The translations under genes were made by a program, and so were the position numbers. A stretch of DNA of 10,295 nt from Choanephora cucurbitarum (taxonomy: Eukaryota > Mucoromycota > Mucoromycetes > Mucorales > Choanephoraceae): NCBI GenBank assembly GCA_025331435.1, contig JAIWNI010000349.1, positions 1 through 10,295 of the forward strand. The letters are read 5' to 3'. How positions within the stretch are numbered: position 1 is the stretch's first letter; each line of letters starts with the position of its first letter. This document shows, piece by piece, positions 1 through 6,893 of the stretch. The notes beneath the pieces are model-generated. The model searched no databases. It was not told the origin of the DNA and worked only from the letters and a program-made list of their open reading frames with translations.

Positions 1-1
1 A

Positions 2-217
2 GATATATGCAAGCAATTCAATCCTGCTCTCAAAGATGTTCCCTTTGGCGGTCGTGTGATTGTTTTTGGTGGCGATTTCAGACAGGTCTTACCAGTCATC
101 CTTAAAGCATCAAGAGCTGATATCGTAGCACAATGCTTAAATCGATCATTTTTTATTTATCAAGTGTCAAAAATAATCGAAAGATTGAAATCAGACAAAG
201 AATTACTGCTTAATTGA
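2..217 (+). pseudogene. PIF1-type helicase fragment (second Helitron relic)
   Basis: An open frame entering from the left edge encodes about 71 residues, ending at TGA 215-217. It contains PFGGRV followed by GGDFRQ, which is helicase motif III of Helitron/PIF1 helicases, and lines up with residues 535-590 of the complete helicase half encoded on the minus strand at 4257-6890 (there PFGGKV and GGDFRQ). The match fades after the SFFIYQ segment, where family members continue into an LxxNMR motif that is not recognisable here. The fragment is on the plus strand, opposite to the other coding regions, and differs at many positions from the full copy, so it is not a recent duplicate. Only one motif is visible and the break is close by, so a relic is more likely than an active gene. 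A cellular PIF1 gene cut by the window edge is possible but less likely given the decay. Confidence 0.75.
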
Positions 218-718
218 AGATTTGAAAGGTCTTTTATATACTACATTAGCTTGTGTCAGATATCATTTATTCCTGTTTATATAGGCGAGTAGTTATTGAG
301 AGATATGAGCGAGTCGCTTGTATCTAAAGTACGCGCGCTGGTAACAGGTACCATTCATTGTTTGCTTGATCGTTTAGCACATTTATTTGTGTACATTTCC
401 AAGCTAATCGCCAGCGGCGTGTTTCATTAATATTAAACAAGCAAATTCATAGTAAGTTATGCCATGTTGTACAGGTGATACAACATTACCCCCGGGCAGT
501 ATGGAACATACGGGAAGTATCATTTAGGCATAACTAATCGTTTGTACATTTGGGACGTTTGACACACATTTTACTACGGTGATATCGCTGACACTTAAAG
601 TGATAAATCTTCAAAAAAAAATACAGTAAAATAACATTGATCATCATGATGGCCATTCAAACCCGTAAAAACCTTAATCAGGAAAAATTTGGGAAAAAGG
701 TACATCACTACATTACTT
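218..718. other. Noncoding stretch, probable 3' LTR/downstream region of the Ty3 element
   Basis: No credible gene is seen in about 500 bases between the helicase fragment and the integrase stop codon. By position this should hold the 3' untranslated region and 3' LTR of the minus-strand retroelement. The LTR ends cannot be fixed: the 5' LTR is outside the window, no clear minus-strand polypurine tract follows the stop codon, and no matching TG...CA ends with a 5-base target duplication were found by eye. It does not visibly resemble the solo LTR at 3126-3568. It contains the structured segment at 455-535. Confidence 0.5.
455..535. repeat. Nested inverted repeat with a predicted three-way junction
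   Basis: A 9-bp perfect outer stem (AGTTATGCC 455-463 with GGCATAACT 527-535) encloses two hairpins. The first has an 8-bp perfect stem (ATGTTGTA 464-471 with TACAACAT 479-486) and a 7-nt loop, stacked directly on the outer stem. The second pairs GTATG 499-503 with CATAC 507-511 around GAA, extended by CCC 491-493 with GGG 512-514 across a bulge. It could be an RNA fold in the LTR transcript, a small foldback element, or the end of another transposon. No known ribozyme core was recognised. Confidence 0.55.
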
Positions 719-1987
719 TCAGGTACGCGATCTCGTTTTACGTTTTTCATTCCTATTTTGGACTTTATGTTTGTTTATCGTTTTAGGTAGACTTTTGCTG
801 TTTGTATCATTTGCGTTTCTTCTAGCCCAATATTGTCTAATAGAATCATAAAAGTATAAGCTAGAATATGTTTCCCACGTATCATCTTCTCGTTTATAGC
901 CTTTCCATCTTACGCGATACTCGTAATTTGGTTCATTACCTCTATGATGAATTATGGCTTCTACTTCATAGTGATCACCATCATTTTCGTTGCCATCATT
1001 TTCAATTAGTTTGAGGTGTGATGTAGAAACATCTCTCGTCAGTAGGGCATTCGTTCTATCTCTGAGTATGTAACTCTCATTTTTGGTATATCCATGTATC
1101 TGGAATGGCCCTTCATATTTAGCTTCATACTTGTTAGGATTCTTCTTTTCTACACATTTGATCATTACGATAGAATCAATAGAATAGGGTTCATTGAGTA
1201 TTCTATGTGTTTTTGAGAAGTGTTCATTGTCTCGTTTTTGCGTTTTGATGACTTGTTCTTTGATAGCAGGTATGATTACATTGTCAACGTTATTTAGCTT
1301 TTCATGGAGATCTTTTACGTTGATCATTTTGTCATGAGGGACAGGTTCCAATTTGGAATAGTCTTGCAGATCATTTGGTTTTCTGTGAAACATGACGTTG
1401 AATGGTTTCGATTGATGTAGTCTAGAATACTTCAAGTTCATTGCATACATTGTGGAGTTAAGATACAGATCCCATAAGTCTTCCTTTCCTTGTAATTGTT
1501 TTACTAAGGTTCGTTTGGCTAAACCTACAAAGGCTTCATTTGCACTGTTACCAAGAGGGTTAAAGGGTAAAGATAATCTTTCATCAATCCCACATTGTTT
1601 GATAATACTTTGCAGTAAATTGTTACTAAATTCTTTTCCGTTGTCGTGCGATATTATTTTAGGATAGCCCATTAAAGAGAATAGGAATACCAGTTCCTTT
1701 GCTACTGTTACAGCCGTTTTGTCTTTTAAAGGTCTCAATATAGTAAATCGTGAGAATAGATCTACGACTACTAGTATAAAGTTGTTTCCATTTTGAGACG
1801 TAACATTGAATGTACCTAGATCAAATACGATATGATCCCATACACCATCAGGTGCAATACTTTTTGGAGGGTGATAGACATGTTTACCCAGATTAAACTG
1901 TCTACAGTCATTACATTTTGAGATGAAACTCGTTATATCATTTCTAAGTCCAGGCCAATGGACTTTGTGATCTTGATGTATTACTTT
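719..1987 (-). pseudogene. Ty3 integrase core and C-terminal chromodomain
   Basis: This is the end of the pol reading frame, open for 422 codons after an in-frame TAA (1990-1988). Counting from 1987, a CxxC pair (25, 28) completes the integrase zinc-binding domain. The catalytic triad is visible as D56 (FDLGTF), D115 (HDNGKEF) and E151 (SANE), with exactly 35 residues between the second Asp and the Glu, as in retroviral-type integrases. A GPF/Y-like segment (YEGPFQI) follows, then a chromodomain (about 973 down to 824) with Y in HYEVE, W in VRWKGY and TWE, matching the aromatic cage positions of HP1-type methyl-lysine readers. The tail is basic. A TTG at 1738 is only an internal Leu codon, not a start. 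As it stands the piece has no initiator and is separated from RT/RNase H by the TAA. Confidence 0.9.
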
Positions 1988-3121
1988 TTACATTGCATGT
2001 ATTCCATAATGGCCTAAAAGGTGGCTTTGGAGCAATATGTTCTTTCTTTCTTCTTCATTTGGTAGACGATAGCAGTCTAAATGACTAGCTCGAAATCGGA
2101 GGACATTGTCATTTTTTACACTGTGATCATTGCTGTTCTCTTTTTTAGCTTCATTTCCATTTTTCGCTTCCTTGTAACGTTGATTTCCATTTTCGTCTTT
2201 ATCATTTCGGTCATTCAAGTGTTCAGTCGTTTTATGTTCATTTCTTTTTCTTTCTTTTTCGTTCAGCTTTTGTCTCTTTGCACTTGCATTCTCTATTTCA
2301 TTTTTTCTTTTCTTTCGACGAGAGGCGTTTCCACCCCCCTCCAGCATTTTGGACGTGTCAGGTACAAACATGCGAGACAAAGCGTCTGCCAAAATATTTT
2401 TGATACCTTGACAAAAGGTAATCGTGAAATCCATTTCATATATCGTTTCATATACATTGAGGATAGCATTATCGACCTTTTCTTGTGACTTCAAGTAGAG
2501 CAAAGCATGGTTGTCAACAAAGAGACTGAATCGTTTTCCTTTGAGTAGAGATCGCCATCTTGAGAAAGCGAAAGCAACAGCAGTTGACTCTCTACGCGTT
2601 GAGCCCCATTTTTGCTCAGAGGGTGAGAGGCGACGAGCAACAAAGCCATTGTAGTGGATCTTGCGATCAATTACTTGATAGAGAGCACCACCAAGTCCAT
2701 AGGCAGAGCTGTCCGTTACAACATTGGAAGGGTACCTGAAATTTGGGCAAGAGAGAACAGGTTCATTGGCGAGTGCATACTGCAGTCTTCGCATATCATT
2801 GGTATGTTCGTTTATCCATTCTTTTTGTAGATCCTTTGAGTTTCTCAGTTTATCCAACCGAGCCGTTATGGTAGAGTATCCGGGGATGTGTGTACGGAAG
2901 AAATTGGCAACACCCAATCGAGATGATAGCTCTTTAGCGTTCTTTGGTATAGGAGACCAGTCCATTATATTAGCAATTTTTCGTTGATCGACCATTAATC
3001 CATCTTTAGCAGAAAGACAGAAACCCAAGATGTACACACAAGTCTGAGCTAGGTGCAACTTGTCGACGTTTATCCGAAGATTAGCGTCTGTCAATCGTTT
3101 TAGTACTTCCTTGACACAGGA
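1988..3121 (-). pseudogene. Ty3 pol: RT C-terminus, RNase H, charged linker, integrase zinc-domain start
   Basis: The frame runs from the target duplication of the solo LTR to TAA at 1990-1988. The first residues (CVKEV, LTDANLRI) are the RT thumb/connection; an ATG-like start at 3094 is internal, as matching sequence continues upstream. Counting from 3094, RNase H shows its four acidic residues: D128 (VVTDSS), E169 (RRES), D194 (FVDNHA) and D237 (ADALSR). Residues about 245-325 form a very polar Lys/Asn/Glu-rich linker with basic clusters (RRKKRK, KRQK). After it come RASHLD and HLLGHYGIH, the start of the integrase HHCC zinc domain. The stop codon falls within that domain and the same frame continues at 1987 without shift, so this is one nonsense change rather than a gene boundary. 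Confidence 0.9.
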
Positions 3122-3125
3122 GGTA
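3121..3125. repeat. Target-site duplication, copy 1 (AGGTA)
   Basis: AGGTA directly abuts the TG end of the solo LTR and is repeated at 3569-3573 on its other side. Five bases is a common duplication size for LTR-element integrases. Omitting the LTR plus one copy (448 bp) puts the flanking RT halves in a single frame. Confidence 0.85.
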
Positions 3126-3568
3126 TGTGATGTTTTGGTAGTGATTTAAGAGAAAAGATTATAGAGACAGAAAGAGAGTACAGTGAGACTGTTTTAAACT
3201 GTTTATTACTTCCAAAAGAGGTTACAGAACTAATGTCTTCTAACAACAACTATTTATATGTTTTCAATAAAGAATCTGATGTAATCACAGATTATGGAGT
3301 TTGTACTAATTTAGTGTACTATTGTTACTTGTAACTTTAATAGTTACCATCATTCCTTATCCCGAGGATTTATGTTACCGAATGATGTGATGCTATCTCT
3401 TGAGTCTAGTTCTTTGTGTTGAACCTTATTGACTTCAGTTGGATTCTTTTATTTTGTAAGGATTTAGATCTTTTACTTTATTTCTGATGTTATATCTTTT
3501 ATGACTTATTTGGTCTTTCATGCAACCTTATTGTCATTGTTGAGACTAAATGTGCTCAGATCACCACA
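3126..3568. mobile_element. Solo LTR inserted in the RT region
   Basis: This 443-bp block interrupts RT between ...DDMEYH and TSCVKEV. It begins TGTGATG and ends CACCACA, a 7-base terminal inverted repeat with one mismatch and canonical TG...CA ends, and is flanked by perfect AGGTA duplications. It has no coding content, so it is best read as a solo LTR left after LTR-LTR recombination. Inside are an inverted repeat CATCATTC (3348-3355) / GAATGATG (3380-3387) around a smaller ATCC/GGAT hairpin, and AATAAA-like and TATA-like words on both strands, so orientation is undecided. No resemblance to 218-718 was seen, so it may belong to another retroelement family. Confidence 0.85.
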
Positions 3569-3573
3569 AGGTA
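3569..3573. repeat. Target-site duplication, copy 2 (AGGTA)
   Basis: Second copy of AGGTA, immediately after the CA end of the solo LTR; pairs with 3121-3125. Confidence 0.85.
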
Positions 3574-3977
3574 TGATACTCCATGTCATCATTAGTCGCA
3601 ATAGAAATGTTATCCACAAAGATGATGACATATTACAAGTCAGCAAACAAATTTGTTAAGGTACGTTGGACTACACTGCTAATAGGAATGAGTCCGAAAG
3701 GAGCTTTTCTAAAGGAGTGCTGAACATTTTCGAAAGTAAATGAGGTAAGTTGACGATCGAGTCCCTTTTAGATCTTAAAGCTATGGAAAGCTTGTGAAAG
3801 ATCAATCGTTGTAACGAGTTTGCATTTGCCCATTTTTCTGTGAATATAAGAAATTAAAGGTAGAGGGAAAGAGTCTAATTTGGACGTATCCAAAGAAGCA
3901 TTTACCAATCGACAATCTATAACGACTCTTACATCACCTGTGTATTCTCCTTTTGCATTTTTCTTTTTTACTACTAA
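3569..3977 (-). pseudogene. Ty3 reverse transcriptase, fingers/palm segment
   Basis: The host frame resumes at 3977 right after the Helitron with LVVKKKN, then VRVVIDCR and the first catalytic Asp in TIDLSQAF (about 3803-3801). It continues through FRKAPFGLIP and the palm motif that is normally YxDD/FVDD. Here the motif is FVDN (Asp codon 3614-3612, Asn codon 3611-3609), so one catalytic Asp is lost. Two in-frame TAA codons (3770-3768 and 3635-3633) also interrupt the segment, and it ends at the solo LTR. A frame extending up to 4070 appears open, but its first 31 residues come from the Helitron tail and are not RT. The 3977 boundary follows from where RT similarity starts. Confidence 0.88.
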
Positions 3978-4053
3978 CGAGATGCAGACAATTACGGTGG
4001 CATGCAACCTTCGCTGCGCTTCGGGGATGCCGACCTTCATTGTGAGCATCTCG
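3978..4053 (-). other. Helitron 3'-terminal stem-loop
   Basis: CGAGATGC-AG-ACAAT (3978-3992) pairs with ATTGT-GA-GCATCTCG (4039-4053), 13 of 15 positions. The stem continues inward with GGTGGCAT (3996-4003) against ATGCCGACC (4027-4035) with one bulge. The loop (4004-4026) holds ACCTTCGCTGCGCT, less its first bases. The foot of the stem is the Helitron/RT junction. Helitrons normally have a short 3' hairpin upstream of CTRR that acts as the transposition terminator; this is longer and terminal, and the final bases are CTCG. Confidence 0.75.
4007..4020. repeat. 14-nt direct repeat, copy A
   Basis: ACCTTCGCTGCGCT, identical to 4094-4107. It lies in the apical part of the terminal stem-loop. 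Confidence 0.8.
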
Positions 4054-4081
4054 CGCTGCCGCGGGCTCATCGGAGCGTCCC

Positions 4082-4122
4082 ATATTTTTTTGGACCTTCG
4101 CTGCGCTATGGTAAAAAAATAT
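4082..4122 (-). other. Helitron subterminal stem-loop
   Basis: ATATTTTTTT (4082-4091) and AAAAAAATAT (4113-4122) form a perfect 10-bp stem with a 21-nt loop that contains the second copy of the 14-nt repeat. GTCCC flanks both sides as a direct repeat. It lies 29 bases inside the terminal stem-loop, downstream of the RepHel stop codon. Confidence 0.7.
4094..4107. repeat. 14-nt direct repeat, copy B
   Basis: ACCTTCGCTGCGCT, identical to 4007-4020, in the loop of the subterminal hairpin. No copy was seen near the 5' end of the Helitron. Confidence 0.8.
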
Positions 4123-4158
4123 AGGTCCCCTCTCCTCGTTAAATACTATAAAAAAGTT

Positions 4159-4164
4159 TTTATT
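4159..4164 (-). promoter_or_regulatory. Candidate polyadenylation signal of RepHel
   Basis: AATAAA on the minus strand about 93 nt after the RepHel stop codon (4259-4257) and before the 3' stem-loops. Position and sequence fit; the tract is AT-rich, so chance is possible. Confidence 0.4.
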
Positions 4165-4256
4165 CTAATGAGAGTTTTTGATATGGGCTATATAATAATT
4201 TGAGTATCTTTTTAATTTTGCACTTTTAGTGAGAGAGCTTGTTAGACGTTTTCTTT

Positions 4257-6890
4257 TTAAACTTGAAGAGCTTCTTTGTAAACAACATTAGCAGTTTCAT
4301 TTTTTTGTGTTGTTACATTGTTTTGTAGCGGCAAGATAACTTTGAGGTTATGAGGGTTGCGAACCCGGGATAATGCTACATAGAGCTGACCGTGCGCAAA
4401 AACAGGTTTGAAGAGGCAGATAGTAGCAGATTCTAAGGTTTGGCCTTGACTTTTGTTGATAGTCATACTAAAGGCAGGCTGAACAGGGAATTGTCGTCGA
4501 CGTAGTGTAAACGGCAATTTTCCATCATCAGAGGATTGGAGGACTACTCTTGGAATCAGGACATATTTGCCAGAAAATGTGCCTACAGCAATTTCAGCCT
4601 CTATCATGTTTCTAGTGATATTGCGCACAATCAAACGTGTTCCATTGCAAAGACCTTGAGAAGGATTTATATTGCGGAGACACATGATTGGCTGATATCT
4701 TTTGAGAATTAGTTTATGAGGAGGAAATCCTGAAGGTTTCAGAGTGTTAAGATACTCAATTGGATGGCTGTTAGCGATCTGATTTTCAGTGTCTTCAATA
4801 GCATCATCAGAAAGAGAGATATGTTCAGCTTCAGGTAAGAGGGAAGTACCGAGGAAATTAATTTCGTCTACTGTTGTATTGTGTGGCGCCAAGATTGCTT
4901 TGCCTATCATAATGTCTTTGTTTTTGTAAAGTCCAGAAGTCATCAAGTTCATGAATACCGAATTGACAACAGAAGTAATAGAAGCTGAATGACTAATAAA
5001 GCATGAAGGAATACTTATATTGCCAGAGATCATATTGAGAGGCGTGATATTTTGACCAACATATTTACCTTCACCTATTTCTAACAAAAAATCAATGAAA
5101 GGAGTATCGTCAACCAAAACATCATCGGTAACTCTCATGTTACTTCTTAGGTGAAACAGTGTGACATATTGGTACAGACAGGATCTTGTAAGGCAAGCAG
5201 CAATCACATCAGATCTACTTCCAAGTTTGATTATAGGTAAAGTCTGACGGAAATCACCACCAAGAACAACAACTTTTCCACCAAAAGGCATATGTGTATT
5301 ATTTGTAATTGACTTGAGCAAATTACTTAATACTTCAATAGCATATCTATTTGCCATAGGTGCTTCATCCCAAATAATCAACTTAGCATCATTCAAAATC
5401 TTTGCTTCAGGTGACTGCATCTTCATGTTTGAAGTAGACGATTCGTTCATTTCTAAAGGCAGCTTAAAAGCACTATGGGCAGTAGACCCACCAGGCAAAA
5501 GAGTAGAAGCAATACCCGAAGAAGCAGTTGCAATAGCAATGTCCTTTTTTGAACGAACTTTGGCAAGTAAAGCATGATAAAGATAGGTTTTGCCACTACC
5601 TCCAGGACCATCGATGAAAAAAAAGTTTTTTTCTCCTGGCATATTATCTAAGGGATAAATATCATCAATGATTGCATCGTAGCATTGCCTTTGGTTTGCG
5701 TTGAGCGATCCTTGGCACCCAGTATTTTCATACATGTCAACTTGATCTAAAAGCTGTACTTGATCATAAACATCAATTTGCTGGTAGTAGAGATTTCGAG
5801 ATCTGGCCAAGCGCTCATTATACCTTGATTCAAAAGGTTGAGGCAGCTCCAAGAAATCGGAAATACTCTTGCCGTACACAAACAATCTATTAGCGATGTC
5901 CAGAAGGCATTCATTGTAGACAACTGTCAAATCATCATCACTCAATTCAGCATCTCTTCCATCTTCGTTGAAACGTCTTGATTCAGGCAATTCGGTGCGA
6001 AACTTACGTTCGATATCCATTGACATGTGTTGCTTGTGATCATCCCATAACTGTTTATAGTTAGGTACACAACAGAACACCAAGAGAACTACATAAAGTT
6101 CCCTCACTTTTTTGGAATCGCTGCTCATCATATATGCTTCGGTCATCGCACGATGCCATTCAAGACCATCTTCGATCAAACCTAAGCCTTGAGCTGCACC
6201 TCTAAAGCTAGACCAAGTTTTTGTGCCAGCAAGGGAAACACCATCATCAGCATACACAGGAGTAGTTCTCAAATCTTCATAGCTGCGAGCTCCTTTTACA
6301 TGCAACAACAAAAGTCTGAGACAATAACGCTCAATGTCTGTAGCAGGTGTGAAGTAAATACGACCTATGGTAGAAAGCTTCTGCATGTACTTGCGTTTTG
6401 ACCAACAGCGAGTTTTTTTGTTCCATGTGTATTGTGCAGGAATATCACCATAGAGATATTGGCGGGCAAGCGGATCAGCATCATTGAGCTTAAACCATGC
6501 AGTCAAAGTAGTATCTCTATTCATTGCTCTTTGAACCTGTTCTCTACTGGCATCTTCAGAAAAAACAACATTTTGCTGATTAGGCAAGTGAACAGCCAAG
6601 CGGTAGATGTTTGGGCTGCAGGAATGCGTATCTTTGCTCATTAATCTCCAAGAAGCTTCAATGGCAGAAATGTACCGAACGCTAAGCCAGTCAGATATTT
6701 CATCATGATCAATGACTTGGGCATTAGCTTGTTGCGGCTGTTCAGAAGCAGGTTGAATGGTGATTTGCGCGCGATCAGAACCCTTATGGATGTACTTAAA
6801 CAAATACTTAATGGCTGCATTTCCAGCGCAATACTCCACATTGATGTGAGCATCATATTTAGTACAAAGGTAAGGGTTATATGGTACCAC
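4257..6890 (-). CDS. RepHel C-terminal half: Y2 tyrosine motif and PIF1-type helicase
   Basis: This 877-codon frame continues RepHel after the TGA at 6893-6891, with no frame change. Counting from 6890, residues 28-33 (KYLFKY) hold the paired tyrosines Y29 and Y33 of the Rep active site, which join covalently to nicked DNA. Residues about 390-850 are a superfamily 1B PIF1-like helicase with Walker A GGSGKT (430-435), the GIAS and THS-like motif Ia region, Walker B DEAP (508-511), GGDFRQ (544-549), LRSNMR, NKSQGQTL (812-819) and YVALSRVR (837-844). All key motifs are intact, and the length is normal for a Helitron helicase. It unwinds DNA during rolling-circle transposition. The first codon is GTG in the middle of a conserved segment (VVPYNPYL), so this is not a natural start. 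An independent start at a later ATG would lose the tyrosines. As it stands it is probably not made as a working protein unless the stop is bypassed. Confidence 0.9.
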   Translation of the reverse strand: MVPYNPYLCTKYDAHINVEYCAGNAAIKYLFKYIHKGSDRAQITIQPASEQPQQANAQVIDHDEISDWLSVRYISAIEASWRLMSKDTHSCSPNIYRLAVHLPNQQNVVFSEDASREQVQRAMNRDTTLTAWFKLNDADPLARQYLYGDIPAQYTWNKKTRCWSKRKYMQKLSTIGRIYFTPATDIERYCLRLLLLHVKGARSYEDLRTTPVYADDGVSLAGTKTWSSFRGAAQGLGLIEDGLEWHRAMTEAYMMSSDSKKVRELYVVLLVFCCVPNYKQLWDDHKQHMSMDIERKFRTELPESRRFNEDGRDAELSDDDLTVVYNECLLDIANRLFVYGKSISDFLELPQPFESRYNERLARSRNLYYQQIDVYDQVQLLDQVDMYENTGCQGSLNANQRQCYDAIIDDIYPLDNMPGEKNFFFIDGPGGSGKTYLYHALLAKVRSKKDIAIATASSGIASTLLPGGSTAHSAFKLPLEMNESSTSNMKMQSPEAKILNDAKLIIWDEAPMANRYAIEVLSNLLKSITNNTHMPFGGKVVVLGGDFRQTLPIIKLGSRSDVIAACLTRSCLYQYVTLFHLRSNMRVTDDVLVDDTPFIDFLLEIGEGKYVGQNITPLNMISGNISIPSCFISHSASITSVVNSVFMNLMTSGLYKNKDIMIGKAILAPHNTTVDEINFLGTSLLPEAEHISLSDDAIEDTENQIANSHPIEYLNTLKPSGFPPHKLILKRYQPIMCLRNINPSQGLCNGTRLIVRNITRNMIEAEIAVGTFSGKYVLIPRVVLQSSDDGKLPFTLRRRQFPVQPAFSMTINKSQGQTLESATICLFKPVFAHGQLYVALSRVRNPHNLKVILPLQNNVTTQKNETANVVYKEALQV

Positions 6891-6893
6891 TCA
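6891..6893 (-). other. In-frame TGA splitting RepHel (Trp to stop)
   Basis: The reading is ...DNR, TGA, VVPYNP. Helitron Rep proteins typically have DNRWVVPYNP here, so TGG changed to TGA. The frame is the same on both sides, and no GT...AG intron would remove it without deleting conserved residues. Confidence 0.85.

Noticed and set aside
455..535. tRNA or self-cleaving ribozyme (hammerhead, twister)
   Set aside because: Stem lengths do not match a cloverleaf, there is no hammerhead core, and a UAA after the first stem on the minus strand is not accompanied by the other conserved twister bases.
680..700. Purine-rich tract as the polypurine primer of the Ty3 element
   Set aside because: It is purine-rich on the plus strand, while the element reads on the minus strand, so polarity is wrong.
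2081..2488. Hydrophobic plus-strand open frame resembling a membrane protein
   Set aside because: It is the antisense shadow of the Lys/Asn/Glu-rich linker and RNase H; complementing AAA/GAA codons yields Phe/Leu/Ser-rich sequence.
3978..4070. RT fragment starting with an ATG at 4070
   Set aside because: The first 31 residues are read from the Helitron's terminal stem-loop. RT similarity begins only at 3977.
6891..6893. Selenocysteine or a genuine two-gene Rep/helicase split
   Set aside because: The TGA interrupts a strongly conserved segment at a Trp position, and the downstream piece has no suitable start that keeps the tyrosines. A plain nonsense change is simpler.
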